DNA of 64,000 nucleotides from Mixophyes australis (GCA_036250195.1 JAVHZZ010000011.1:64418101-64482100); one strand, 5' to 3'. Shown: positions 1-10,545, numbered from the stretch's first letter. The notes: generated by a model not told the origin, from the sequence alone. Numbers and translations are program-made.

Positions 1-603
1 CGAGGGTGACACCCAGGCAGCGAAGTTGGTTGACAGAGGAGATGGTGGTGTTGTTGACGACAATAGAGAGGTCATGGTGGGATGGGAGTCTGGGCGGAGG
101 AAAGACAATGAGTTCAGTTTTAGAGATGTTGATTTTGAGAAAGCGCTCGGACATCCAGGAGATGGCGGAGAGGCAGTCGGATACCCGAGCGAGGAGGGTG
201 GAGGAAAGATCAGGAGAGGAGATATAGAGTTGAATGTTGTCAGCATAAAGGTGATACTGAAGACCGAAAGAGGAGATGAGAGCACCAAGGGAGGAAGTGT
301 AGAAGGCCAAGAACAGAGCCCTACGGGGAGAGGGTAGGGGGAGGAGGAAGAACCAGGCGTGGATACAGAGAAGGAGCGATTAGCGAGGTATGAGGCGAAC
401 CAGGCATGGACAGAACCAGGGAGGCCGAGAGAGAGCGTTTGCAGCAGGAGAGGGTGGTCCACGGTGTCAAAGGCTGCCGAGAGGTCAAGGAGGATGAGTA
501 CGGGGAAGTGACCCTTGGATTTAACTGATAGGAGATCATTAGTAACCTTGGCCAGGGCAGTTTCGGTAGAATGGAGGGAGCGGTAGCCAGATTGGAGAGG
601 GTC
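1..603 (-). pseudogene. L2/CR1-like LINE ORF2, C-terminal part of reverse transcriptase
   Basis: Read on the minus strand this is the second half of a non-LTR reverse transcriptase. The RT block [16 protein letters not shown] lies near 455-505 and the catalytic loop near 236-250. That loop reads LYADNIQLY, where active L2/CR1/Rex elements have YADD, so the second catalytic aspartate appears to be replaced by asparagine. The reading frame is also broken by several indels, so this is a dead copy. It continues into 1997-2776 once the LTR at 604-1996 is removed, and it runs off the left end of the window. The LINE clade (L2 versus CR1 versus Rex1) is inferred from motif style only. Confidence 0.8.
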
Positions 604-1996
604 TGTCACTCACCGGACTGTGAGTGCCATTTCCCTTGTGTTCAGGAACCGTGGCCGTCCGCCATCCTGAGGGTCTGCGCATGTGCAGCCCTTATCAAAC
701 CTTCAGTACCTGTTGCTTTTAATTGATTGGATGATCAGGCAACCCTCCCTATTTAAACCACCTGTGATCATTACCTGGTTGCCTGATCTTGGAGTCTCAT
801 TCCCCATGAGCCTCGGAAGGTGTTCCTGTGTTCCTCGTGTATTCAGCTCCTGCTGATTCCTGTTTACTGCTATTGTGGTTTCCAGACCACTTCAACTCTC
901 CTGTGTTCCTCGTGCCTGCACTCAGCTGATTCCTATCCGCTGCTTCCGTTACTACTACAGAGTTCCTGATCGTCTCAACTCTCCTGGGTTTATCGTGTCA
1001 GCTCTCCGCTGCCTCTGTTACTACTACAGGGTTCCAGACCGCCTCTACTCTCCCGTGTTCAGCGTGCCTTCTCTCCGCTGCCTCCACCACTACTACTGGA
1101 TACCAGACTGCCTCAACTCTCCCGTGTTCTTCATGTTTCCAGTTCCACTTACTACTGCTTCCTGAGTATTGCTTTGTTGATTCTGGATTACCTGCCGTGC
1201 GCTGCACCAACCTGATTACCGCTTCCACCCTCCAGTGGTCTTTCCTCCTGCCGGCCTTCAGCCTTTCAGGTATCCCTGTACGTCTCTCTGACAGCCTGCT
1301 CTCCTGAACCGCGGTATGCATACTTTCCATTGACTTTGCTTTTGTATTGCATATCCATCTGGACTGAGTTGTGTTCTCCTCCGGAGCCTCCTATCCACTA
1401 AAGCTATTGTTACCATTGACTTTGTTTCCTATTGCCTGGATAGCTGTTGTAACTTTGTATGCTTCATGCAGTGCTTGTCAGTTATCGTTGTATTGTGGAT
1501 ATCATCGTGGGATCAAGTTCTGTGTGCCCCGTGTATACTCTGCTTTACATTCATCTCCTCGTGCCCCTCCTCACATATATATAGCAGTGGTACAACTTGC
1601 TGACGCAGACCACTGACTCCTGTTCCCTGTGACACCAGTTTCAAGTATCCTCTCACATAAGCAGTGGTACAACTTGCTATACGCAGACCACCGACTTCCC
1701 CGTTACCTACTTTCACCTGGATTCCATTCCTTCACTATAGACAGCGGTACAACTTGCTATACGCAGACCACTGACTTTCCTCACGTTTCCTTGTCCATCT
1801 GGTTCCTCGTGTACATTCATCTACTCATTACCAGTTGCTGCTAGTAATAGACTTTCCTTGAGCATTCTCTCACTATCTGCTGTTTCTCCTATTCCGTTGT
1901 CACCCTGCTACCAGAGAACAATAGTACCAACTATATTACTCTGGTAAGTCCATCATCTGGTGATATCCTGGGCAAAGACTCCTAGTGCCCGTGACA
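604..1996 (+). repeat. Solo LTR of a Gypsy-like retrotransposon, inserted in the LINE
   Basis: The segment begins TGTCACTCACCGG and ends GTGACA, so it has TG...CA ends. It is flanked by a perfect 5-bp duplication GGGTC (599-603 and 1997-2001), and removing it restores the LINE. A TATA-like TATTTAAA near 748 suggests plus orientation. Inside are short imperfect tandem units: a CTACTACAG-containing unit at about 945-1110, and three copies of a unit with CAGTGGTACAACTTGC at about 1586, 1660 and 1742. No gag or pol is present, so it is a solo LTR left by recombination between two LTRs. A related LTR in the opposite orientation lies at 20291-21768. Confidence 0.88.
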
Positions 1997-2776
1997 GGGT
2001 CTAGGAGGGAATTGTCCGAGAGGTGCCTGGTTAGGCGGCTGCAGACAATCCGCTCAAGTAATTTGGAGGCATAGGGGAGAAGAGAGATAGGGCGATAATT
2101 AGCAAGAGAGGTGGGGTCAAGATTGGGTTTTTTGAGGATAGGAGAGATAAGAGCGTGTTTAAAAGAGGAGGGTACTACACCAGAGGAGAGTAATAGGTTG
2201 AAAAGGTGTGCTAGGTAAGAGCAGGCCATTGGAGAGAGAGAGCAAAGGAGGTGGGAGGGGATGGGAATCGAGAGGGCAGCTAGAGGGTGGAGAGGAAAGA
2301 ATAAGGGAGCGAACTTCTTCACCGGTTGTAGGGCTGAAGGAGCACCAGAGTTGGTTGATTGGGGGAGGTGAAGCGATGAGGGTGGTGGGAGAAGGGGAGG
2401 AGGAGATGTTCAGTCTGATGGCCTCAATTTTGAATGAGAAGAAAGTCAGAAGCGGAGCGGGAAGGCGGGACAGAGGGGAATGGGGGGGAGAGGAGGGAGC
2501 TGAAGGTGGCAAAGAGGCGGCGGGGATTGGAGGACTGAGAAGAAATGAGGGACTTAAAGAAGAAGGATTGTTTAGCGAGGGAGAGAGCAGAGGAGAAAGA
2601 AGAGAGTATGAATTTAAAGTGGAGGAAGTCAGCTAGGGAGCGAGATTTCCTCCAGAGGCATTCAGCAGTGCGAGAACATCTTTGGAGGAAGCGGGTGAGT
2701 TTTGAGTGCCAGGGTTGGGGAATAATGCGGCGTCTGCGAATAGAAGAGGCCGGGGCAACAGCGTCCAGGGCATATA
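1997..2776 (-). pseudogene. L2/CR1-like LINE ORF2, N-terminal part of reverse transcriptase
   Basis: On the minus strand the text SLANYRPISLLPYASKLLER (about 2050-2110), preceded by LISPILKKPNLDPT, is the conserved fingers region of L2/CR1-type RT. Upstream lies the linker after the endonuclease (about 2500-2760), rich in serine and arginine. The endonuclease itself is missing; the homology stops at 2776 where an LTR of the next element begins. This is the upstream half of the pseudogene at 1-603. Frame changes separate the pieces, and no start codon is preserved. Confidence 0.8.
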
Positions 2777-3024
2777 TGTTTGGGCACTTCAGTTTATCGC
2801 TTACCTCTGCTCTGCTTTAGTAGCTAGTTGGTTTACAACTTTGGGGCTTCAAACTCCTCTAAGATCCTTATCTATCCCGGGCCTGGATAGTTTCAAAACT
2901 CATGTCATCTAGCAAAGCACACGTTTAGATTACATTACAAGGTTACATAAAATATTCACATTGTTATTTTCTGTTGAATTCATGTATGACAATCAGTAAT
3001 TAGATGTACTACATAATCATCACA
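2777..3024 (-). repeat. 3' LTR of the Gmr1-like element
   Basis: This matches 8920-9194 along almost its whole length, with shared words such as CTTTGGGGCTTCAAACTCCT, ATCCTTATCTATCC and CATCTAGCAAAGCACAC. On the minus strand it starts TGTGATGATTATG directly after a purine tract and ends CCCAAACA. At 248 bp it is short for a Gypsy LTR. The right copy holds about 18 extra bases near 9040. Confidence 0.8.
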
Positions 3025-3041
3025 CCTCCCCCTAAACCTAG
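3025..3041 (-). other. Polypurine tract (plus-strand priming site) of the Gmr1-like element
   Basis: The minus-strand sequence reads GTTTAGGGGGAGG immediately before the TGTGATG start of the 3' LTR. A purine run touching the 3' LTR is where reverse transcriptase primes second-strand synthesis in LTR elements. The position supports the LTR boundary at 3024. Confidence 0.7.
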
Positions 3042-3049
3042 GGCACTGA

Positions 3050-3565
3050 GAACTGTGACCTGTTACTGTCTCTCCTGCCCAATCCCCACTTCTGCCCCTT
3101 GCCGCGAGAGGCCATCTGCATTTCCATGTTCTGTGCCCTTCCAGTGCTGAATGGTGAAGTTATAGTGCTGCAAAATTAAACTCCATCTTAAAAGCTTTCC
3201 ATTATCCCCAGAAACTCTATTCAGCCAGCTTAGGGGATTATAGCCTGTAATATTGGTGAAATCCCATCCATACAGGTAGGGCTGTAGCTTTTAAAGTGCC
3301 CATATGATGGCTAGGCACTCTCGTTCAATGGTAGCATAAGCCACCTCTCGGGGGAGTAGTTTTCTACTTAGGAAAATGATAGGGTGCTCCTCCCCCTGCG
3401 CTGTCATCTGGCTAAGGACAGCTCCTAGTCCATAGTTAAACTCGTTGGGCTGTACTATAAATCTCCATTTGAAATCTGGGGCCTGTAGCACAAAGGCCTG
3501 GGCCAGAGTAGATTCCAGAGCTGTAAATGCATTCTCACAATCCTCTGTCCAATTAACCACCTGTG
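3050..3565 (-). pseudogene. RNase H domain of the Gmr1-like element
   Basis: The minus strand reads WTEDCENAFTALESTLAQAF, the usual linker after Gypsy RT. GLGAVLSQ and the IIFLSRKLLPREVAYATIE block, typical of Ty3/Gypsy RNase H, follow. After one break near 3290 it continues with NPLSWLNRVSGDNGKLLRWS and ends HGNADGLSRQG, the conserved C-terminus. The polypurine tract follows at once, so nothing is encoded after RNase H. This contrasts with ordinary Gypsy elements, where integrase comes next. Confidence 0.8.
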
Positions 3566-3599
3566 GTAATTACTATTTTGTTAAGTCAGTCAGAGGTTT

Positions 3600-4560
3600 G
3601 GTTAGGGAGCTATAATGGGGCACGAACTTTCAATAATACCCAGCTGTACCTAAGAAAGACATGACCTGCTTTTTCGTGCTAGGGATCGGCCATGCCGTGA
3701 TAGCCTCTACCTTACCTGGCTCTGGGCGGAGGGTACCTCCCCCTACACGGTGCCCCAAGTACTGCAGTTCACGAATGCCAAGCTGGAAATTCTCTGGCTT
3801 GATAGTCAGATCTGCCTTAGTAATTCGGCCTAACACACTATTCAGATGGATCAGGTGCTCCTTCCAGGTCTGGCTGAATACTGCAATGTCATCCAGTAGG
3901 CAACTGCATATCCCTCCTGGCCCTCTAGCAGGTCATTCACCAGGCGCTGGAAGGATGCAGGTGGCTTTTTCATTCCCAAAGGACATAACCAGGAACTCAA
4001 ACAGCCCAAATGGGGTGATAAATGCGGAGCTCATGTGCCTCGGGTGACAATGAGATCTGCCAGTACCCTCTACTGAGATCCATGATAGTGATGTAGCGTG
4101 CCTGGGCAAGTTCATCTAGTAGTTCATCTATCCTAGGCATTGGATAAGCATCAAAAACTGTGGTATCATTCAATCTGCTATAGTCTACACATAACCGGAT
4201 GCCACCACATTTCTTTGGGACCAGTACCACTGGGCAGCCCAAGAACTGTGAGACTTTTGAATTACCACTAGCTGCAACATCTCGCCTATTTCCATTTTCA
4301 TAGCTTATAGCACTTCTATGGAAGTATGATATGCTGGCTGTCTGAGGGGGTCTGGTTGCCTGTGTTTAGATGATGTGTGACCAAGTGTGTTTTTCCAGTT
4401 TTCCCTGTAAAATGAGACTGATGGGTCCGTAGCATGTCAGATAGCTGCTCTAGCTGAGAATCAGACAGTTCTTCACTGAAGTGGGCGTTTGCTAGGGTCC
4501 CTGCCCCTTTAACAGCAGCTGCTAAATCTACCACGAGGTAAGACTCCTGTTCACTCTCAG
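3600..4560 (-). pseudogene. Reverse transcriptase domain of the Gmr1-like element
   Basis: Minus-strand blocks in order: the N-terminal RT lead-in LSDMLRTHQSHF...HHLNTG (about 4350-4440), VLVPKKCGGIRLCVDYSRLN (about 4160-4225), the ARYITIMDLSRGYWQISLSP palm block (about 4050-4110), and a catalytic segment ending LLDDIAVFS near 3870-3895. There an indel breaks the frame beside the aspartate pair. LGHRVGGGTLRPEPGKVEAI and SFLGTAGYY (3630-3740) close the domain. At least three frameshifts make it non-functional. It is clearly Ty3/Gypsy by motif. Confidence 0.82.
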
Positions 4561-4579
4561 GTAAGCTACACACAGCTAA

Positions 4580-5710
4580 TACACAAACTTTCCTGTCATG
4601 ATAAGCTTTGAGCATGTTGATGTGATATACCTTCTGCCTCTTTTGGCCTTCATCTTTTGCCACTACATAGATTACATCATTAATGCGCTGTACTATGGTG
4701 TAGGGGCCCTCCCAGGCAGCCTGCAACTTGTTCTGCCGCATAGGGATGAGAACCAGAAGCTTTTGCCCCACCTCAAATATGCGTTCAATGCATTGCATTG
4801 CAGTCATACCACAGCTTCTGTTTCGCCTGCGCAGCTTTCAGGTTGCTCTGTGCCACCCCCATTAAGGACTGCAATTTTTCCCTGAACTGCTCTACATAGT
4901 GTACCACTGACATTTCTGGAGTGATCGATTTCCTTTCACACCCTTCCCTAATCAAATCTAAAGGGCCACGCACCCAATGCCCGTACAGGAGTTTAAAGGA
5001 CGAGAAGCCAAAGAGGAGGTGCGGCAGGAACCTCTCCCAGTCTCTTCCCTGCGACTCCACGAAAGTCCTAAGCATTTCTTTTAGGGTGCCATTAAGGCGT
5101 ACGCACAGTCCATTGGCCTGCGGGTGTTACAGGGAAGTAATTAAATGATTCACCTGCATCTTTTTACAAACACTCTGCATGAGGTTAGACATAAACTGGG
5201 TAATTTGATCAGTTAACATTTCTTTTGGGAACCCCACACTGGAGAAAAAAGTGATAAGGGCATCTGCTACTTTGTCTGAGCGAATGTAGGAAAGAGATAC
5301 TGCTTCTGAGTACCTAGTAGCATAATCCACTACAGTCAGAATTTACTAAGTCCTTGAGCTATTGGGAATGGCTAGGGGATCCACAATATCCACAGCAACC
5401 TATTCAAAGGGTTCTGATATGATGGGCAGGGGAAAGAGAGGGGCCCTCCCCACATCACCAGACTTCCCAACAACCTGGCACACATGGCATGAGCTATGTC
5501 AGTCAGCATGCCCGGCCAGTAAAAATTATGTACCAAACGAGCTTTAGTTCTGGCAACACCCAAATGTCCTGCTAGGGGTATCTCATGGGCAACTTTCAGA
5601 AACCCATCCCTGTAGGTTTGAGGTACAACTAGTTGCCTGTCAGCAATTACATCTGGATGCATACTTGTGACACTTTTCTCTCTGTACAAAAGGCCATGTT
5701 CCAAAAAATT
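4580..5710 (-). pseudogene. Integrase of the Gmr1-like element, located upstream of RT
   Basis: The zinc-binding domain is near 5530-5620 (HEIPLAGHLGVARTKARL, then YWPGMLTDIAHAMC: the H-H-C pattern is visible, the last Cys unclear). The catalytic core follows at 5127-5330 (DYATRYSEAV, then GFPKEMLTDQ with an aspartate). LRTFVESQGRDWERFLPHLL is at 5000-5075. The C-terminal GPY/F module, AAWEGPYTIVQRINDVIYVV, is at about 4650-4720. The GPY/F frame runs on without interruption into the RT lead-in. Breaks occur between the three ORF pieces, and the core glutamate region is damaged. Confidence 0.82.
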
Positions 5711-6149
5711 CTATCTTCCTTACTGTCAAGACAAGATTGACTGACCTTCCCCCTTACTGTCGAAAAAACTGGAATCAGTGTTTTGCTTTGTTTTAAAAGT
5801 GTCACTTCCAAGCTTGTCAGTGTTACAGTGTGGGTCGTTCATTCAAATCACTGCCTGAATCTGCAGCTTCTATAGTGAGGGAGGGGGTGGAGGGGGACTA
5901 GCTTCTAGTGAACTTTCCTCCATACTTTCAGGGGTTAATGCACAGCTCCTCTGTGCTTGCACTCTGGGTCACTGTTGCTAAGACATAGGATACACTTCCA
6001 CACTTTGGGTCACATTCAGAACTGGGCACATGTAAATCGATCTGACTACCTAAAACATTAGCAGACATGGCATTCACAATCCAGGGGATTTAAAGTGTTA
6101 GCCTCTCCAACAAGAGCATTATCATCAAACCCATTGGCACATAAGCCCT

Positions 6150-6600
6150 CCCTCTGCATCACAGGTACCTGTAATCTGCATGAGTATTCTCAGCAGCACA
6201 TGAAATTTCATTACATATTTTTTCACTTAGTTTATGTTGGTCAGCAGATTTCACCTGATAAAGAATAAGGTTAATTTGCACCAGTGCATCAGCAATTACA
6301 TCACTTTCATTTATATAAGCAGCGTGCATTCTTCCCAAATCAGTCCCCAACAATACCGTGGCAGCCAGATTATCTATTATCCCAACGTCTCGTATTCCTC
6401 TGCCAGATCCCCAATCTAGATACACTCTGGCTAGGGGTACTGCAGAATTTAGGCCCCCCCACTCCTCGCACAGCAATAGTCTTCCCAGGAATAATGTTCT
6501 CTGGACTCACTAGAGCTGGATGTACAAGAGTCAGGTCTTCACCAGAGTCTAACAACCCAAGTGCGACTTGATGTCCTAACTTAACCGCTTGCAGATTGTC
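6150..6600 (-). pseudogene. Retroviral-type aspartic protease of the Gmr1-like element
   Basis: The minus strand holds LGLLDSGEDLTLVHPALV near 6505-6560, with the DSG active-site triad, and then IAVRGVGGP. A frame break follows, then VPLARVYLDWGSGRG and NLAATVLLGTDLG, which resemble the later strands and the conserved LLG(T/R)D block of Gypsy proteases. It sits between the gag zinc knuckle and integrase, as expected. The two pieces are in different frames. Confidence 0.72.
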
Positions 6601-6639
6601 TCTGGGGCGTTCTTGGGGTCCTCCTGCACACAGGATGGC

Positions 6640-7738
6640 CAGCACTGCCTTTCCTGCTGGGCCCCCCACAGGAGAAGGAGTTGTTTTCTTCTTCCTGGGG
6701 CAATTGAAACTGATGTGCCCCACTTCATCACATATAAAACACCTGCGGCCAGTTGCCAAAACAGGATTTCTCCCCGACACCCCCTAAAAGGTGCAGTAAC
6801 AGCTGGTTTGGTTGACGGGGAACTCAGGGGTGATTCTCCAGGTTGCCTCTCTTTTCAGGTAGTTTGCCCTGGTGCTCCCCAACTCTTCTTTGTTACAGGA
6901 GCCCTGGTAATTGTCGGCCAGGCTAGCAGCCGCTTGCGCTGTCTTAGAGTCACGATCCACAACCCATTCCCTCACCTCAACTGGGCACAGTGTGAGGAAC
7001 TGCTCCTGGAGAATAAGATCCTTTAGCTTATCATAGTCCAGTACCTGCAATCCCTCAATTCACTGATGTATCATGGATGATAATTGTGATAACAGTCCGG
7101 CATAAATAGCAGGTAGACTGCGCCTTGAGTTTTCGGAATTTCCACCGGAAAGACTCAAGAATTGAAACGAATAACAAAGCTTTCTTAATTGCGAAATAAT
7201 CACCGTCCAGTTCCTGGGGATGGTCTGCAAATGCTTGCAAAGCTTTCCCTCTCAATCCAGGGGTTAAATAGCTGACCCATTCACAGGGGTCTGGGTTTTT
7301 CCTACCCGGACCTCGGTCCGCCGACTGGCTGTTGAGCCAGGCTAGTTCCAGATGGTGTTCGCGTTCGGCTTGACGCTCTGCAGTGGCAGCCTCCCTGTCT
7401 GCACGGGGTTCTGCAACCTTTTGGAGTTGCTGGATCAGCCGCAGTGAGGTTCCATTATCAGCATCCTTCAGCTGCTTGAGAACAGTATGAAGGTAACTAT
7501 CCGGGGTAGACTCCTCACTTGGTTCAACAGAGGTATTTGTGGTAATGTCCAGTGCTGACTGCTCACCTGAAGCAGAGAGGTTTTCTCCACTGCCTCCACC
7601 GACACTTAGCTTCTGATCAGCCTCCATAAGCGCTTGAATCAGTTGCTCTCAGTTCCTGCCGGGGACGACAACAAGTCCTCTTTCAACACACAAAGCCAAA
7701 AGCTCGTCCTTTTTCATCTGTTTATAGTCATGGGCCAT
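6640..7738 (-). pseudogene. Gag of the Gmr1-like element with CCHC zinc knuckle
   Basis: The likely start is the ATG at 7738-7736, giving MAHDYKQMKKDELLALC, an N-terminus I associate with this Gag type. A stop or frameshift follows near 7655, and the frame resumes at MEADQKLSVGG. The middle is charged and coiled-coil-like (RADREAATAERQAEREHH, about 7330-7400). The C-terminal part holds one CCHC knuckle, CFICDEVGHISFNC (about 6700-6742), the RNA-binding module of Gag nucleocapsid. At least three frame changes break it. Confidence 0.75.
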
Positions 7739-8919
7739 CCTGGACCTCACACTTCCACCAAATAAAAAATAGAAAAGGAAAACAAGAAAAGGGGGAAACA
7801 GAAATTATTTGCGCAGTATGTCTTTTAAAAAAATGTAACAGCCTTGAGCGTAATCTCGGGTTAATTAGGATGCTGACTCTCTCTAGAATCCCATACCAGT
7901 AATTTACTTAAGTTCTTATGATAAAAAGAAAAATATCAATCCCACCAAGCTGCCAACCACTTTGTCCTGAACGACCAGTCTGTCCCAGAAACAGCAATCT
8001 CAGCAGCTGGCCGTGACTGGTGTCACCTTAGTCACTTAACAATGAATACACCTTTTCTACCACCATGAAAGATTTATTTTGGTGTCCTTACATTCACCAG
8101 AACCACTAATTAATGTTTCACACATACACATGTAGCATGAGCCTCCCTGTGCTTCGTAAGTTTACAAAGAATCACTGAGAACACACTAGATTGAATTTGT
8201 TTAATCTGAAAAAAAATGCGTCCAAGGTTTAGTTGCAAAAATGAATAACAAGATATACAATATGTTGCACAAATCTGTTTCAGAAAATAAAATAGGAAAT
8301 AAAATCCCTTTTATTTCCTATTTTGTATTTTCCTATTTATTTCCAAAATCAGTCAGAGTCATTATTTAATAGTTAAAACCTGGGGCCTGATTCATTAAGG
8401 AACTTAAGTAAGAAATTTCTTGCCTAAGTCTCCTCGACAAAACCATGTTAAAATGCAAGGGATGAAAATTATTTTTCTATTTTGCACATAAGTTAAATAC
8501 TGGCTGACTTGTCATGTAGCACACAAATACTTGATAGCTTATTTGTACACTGAAATTTAAAGTTGATATTTGTGTGCTACATGAAAAAACTGACAGTATT
8601 TACATTATGTGCAAAATAGAAAACTAATTTTAACCCCTTGCATTTTAACATGGTTTTGTCCAGGAGCCTTAAATAAGAAATTTCTTGCCTAAGTTCCTTA
8701 ATGAATCAGGCCCCTGGTGTGTGAGGGAACACAATTGAGAAAAATAGGTCATTTCAGTCCCTCATGAAAATGCACACTGTAATGTCTAAAGCAGAAGATT
8801 TTACACCCTTTGTACAGGCTCTTCACCCCCACCTTTGGAATTACATTTTCAATTAAGTCAAATTGATTCCCAAAATGACACAGAGCTTTCTGAAGTAAAT
8901 TATCTATCACTAAGATATA
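7739..8919 (-). other. Leader region between 5' LTR and gag of the Gmr1-like element
   Basis: No coding potential is seen. It contains a foldback MITE at 8384-8712. I could not identify a convincing tRNA primer-binding site next to the 5' LTR edge at 8920. Without the MITE the leader is about 850 bp, long for a Gypsy element, so further unrecognised insertions are possible. Confidence 0.4.
8384..8712. repeat. Foldback MITE with long inverted repeats
   Basis: The arms are near-complete inverted repeats: GGCCTGATTCATTAAGGAAC at the left and its complement ending TTAATGAATCAGGCC at the right. Matching inner segments continue towards the centre (TTTGTGTGCTACATG, TGCAAAATAGAAAA, AACATGGTTTTGTC). 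It is flanked by CCTGG on both sides (8379-8383, 8713-8717), consistent with a 5-bp target duplication. A damaged copy lies at 43199-43461. The superfamily is not assigned. Confidence 0.78.
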
Positions 8920-9194
8920 TGTTTGGGCACAGCAGAGAATCTCTCACCTCTGCTCTGCTTGAGTCGCTAAATGGTTTACGACTTTGGGGCTTCAAACTCC
9001 TCCAAGATCCTTATCTATCCTGGGCCTGGCTAGTTTCAAAAGATTACTGACACTTGCATAAGTTCAAACTCATGTCATCTAGCAAAGCACACATTGAGAA
9101 TACATTACAAGGTTAAATAAAATATTCACATTGTCATACATGAATTCAACAGAAAATAACAATCAGTCATTAGATATACTGCATAATCGTCACA
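8920..9194 (-). repeat. 5' LTR of the Gmr1-like element
   Basis: This is the partner of 2777-3024. On the minus strand it begins TGTGACGATTATG and ends CCCAAACA. It differs by scattered substitutions and about 18 extra bases around 9040, so the element is not a recent insertion. Confidence 0.78.
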
Positions 9195-9640
9195 CCATCC
9201 TTCCATAAAATCCAGGTTTATGAAGCGTGCATGGTGTTGTTGTTTCATGCACATTTACTCTCATCTCAGTTATGGAAGACTGTAGCCTCTTATTGGCCTC
9301 CTTTCCTACAGCTTGTCTTGCCTACACACTTCATTTTGGAGGCCAGTCTGTTTTAGGCAGCTCACAGTTGTTCCAAATAATCTCCATTTTTGTATAATGG
9401 AATTTGCTTTAGGGTATAATCAATTCCTTGGAAATATTCTTGTATCCTTTTCCTGATATGTACTTGTCAATTACCTTGTCCCAGGTCTGCTTGGAATGGT
9501 CTTTTGTCTTTATTTTGTAGTCTTTGCTTGGGGGGAGGTCACAGATACAGGTGAATGTATGCTGTAATCATTTGACACAACTGCACACAGATGGACTCCA
9601 ATAAACTATTAATGTGACTTGCAAAGAAAGTTGGTTACCT
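9195..9640. other. Non-coding, no recognised feature
   Basis: Mixed-composition sequence without a supported gene. I see no inverted repeats or family match. It should be the flank of the Gmr1-like insertion. Confidence 0.3.
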
Positions 9641-9853
9641 CAGAGGAAATCTAGTATGGGAATAACATGGGGGCAAAATACTAATGTAATCACTTTTTTC
9701 AGTTTTTGGTTCTTAATTAATTTGTACAAATTGTTGTGTAAACTTTTTTTTGGCACATTATCGAGTACTTTGTGCTGATTAGTGGTTTCACTTTGTAACA
9801 CAGCAAAATGTTAAAAAGTCCAAGGTGAGTGAATACCTTTTATAGCCACTGTA
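9641..9853 (+). mobile_element. 3' end fragment of a Tc1/mariner element
   Basis: It ends TATAGCCACTGTA, the outer end of the Tc1 family whose terminal repeat reads TACAGTGGCTATAAAAG. The preceding words (CACATTATCGAGT, TTTGTGCTGATTAG, TAACACAGCAAAATGT) recur in the larger copy ending at 47476. Only the 3' non-coding end remains. Confidence 0.7.
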
Positions 9854-10089
9854 CACAACATGAAACAAGTTTTGTATAATCAGTTGCCATAAATATTGTC
9901 AGCGGTTAGGTGCATGATAATAAAATATAGATCAGATAATATCAAGTTATGTTACAAACTAGTACAAAAGGTTAATATAATTTTTGAAAAGTGTAACAAA
10001 ATTGACCTTAGTTTTTAATTTCAAGCATTAACTAGATAAATCCAAATAATTATTACACAATTTACACTTTTTTTTATTAGTCTTTCCTA

Positions 10090-10545
10090 GATGCGAGGCA
10101 ACCACCAACCAAAGGAGAAGAGTGGGTGTAGGCAGAAGCCTGAGGAGGAGCTGTACCAGCCACTTCTCGGGGACACCAACTACTTCTCAGTCTGCTAGTC
10201 CGGCACATTCACCATCAGTAGGCCTCCTTGAGACAGTAGATAAAAGCTTGAACAAGACCTATGCAATGTTGGAAACCATGAATACAAGTCTGCAGGAGAT
10301 GAAGGACCAGCAGGCATACTATCTAGAGTGAATGGCATCTGCCATACAGAGGGTTGGCACTTACCTTGCTCCTCTTTTCAATCAGCTGGTCCTGCATCTC
10401 CCTGATGAGCCTGAGGGAGCAGAGGGCCCAACATCTGAATCTGTTCCTGCAGCCACTAGTGATTGAGCCCCTAGGAGCCAGGTGCAGAGAGCCATTTATA
10501 AGATCATCCCTGGGGAAAAAAGCATTGTTAAAGTGTAATTTTAAT
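10090..10545 (+). pseudogene. C-terminal part of a PIF/Harbinger Myb-like accessory protein (Harbinger copy 1)
   Basis: The frame starting near 10122 reads SHFSGTPTTSQSASPAHSPS followed by a helical, coiled-coil-like stretch LLETVDKSLNKTYAMLETMN. A proline- and basic-rich tail ends near 10500 (GARCREPFI). This layout (Ser/Pro linker, coiled coil, basic end) resembles the C-terminus of the Myb-like protein of Harbinger transposons; the DNA-binding part is missing. The assignment leans on context: a Harbinger transposase end lies in the opposite orientation at 16290-16515, and the Ngaro element between them looks like a later insertion. Confidence 0.5.

Larger units (their letters stand above)
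2777..9194 (-). mobile_element. Gmr1-like Ty3/Gypsy retrotransposon (gag-PR-INT-RT-RNaseH), degenerate
   Basis: A full-length but broken LTR element. Similar LTRs lie at 2777-3024 and 8920-9194. Reading on the minus strand, the order is gag with a CCHC knuckle, protease, integrase, reverse transcriptase, RNase H, then a polypurine tract against the 3' LTR. Integrase before RT is the order of Copia elements and, within Gypsy, of the Gmr1 group known from fish and other deuterostomes. The order is certain because one uninterrupted frame (4316-4807) carries the integrase GPY/F module followed by the start of the RT domain. Many frameshifts are present. I find no matching target duplication (ATATA left, CCATC right), so the flanks are rearranged or the ends misplaced. 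Confidence 0.85.

Noticed and set aside
875..1330. Overlapping frames of about 100 residues on both strands
   Set aside because: They lie within the solo LTR and follow its internal tandem units.
7740..8920. tRNA primer-binding site for the Gmr1-like element
   Set aside because: The bases just inside the 5' LTR (TATCTTAGTGATAG on the minus strand) do not resemble the 3' end complement of a common tRNA.
2772..9199. Target duplication for the Gmr1-like element
   Set aside because: ATATA and CCATC at the two ends do not match, and LINE sequence is found only on the left side.
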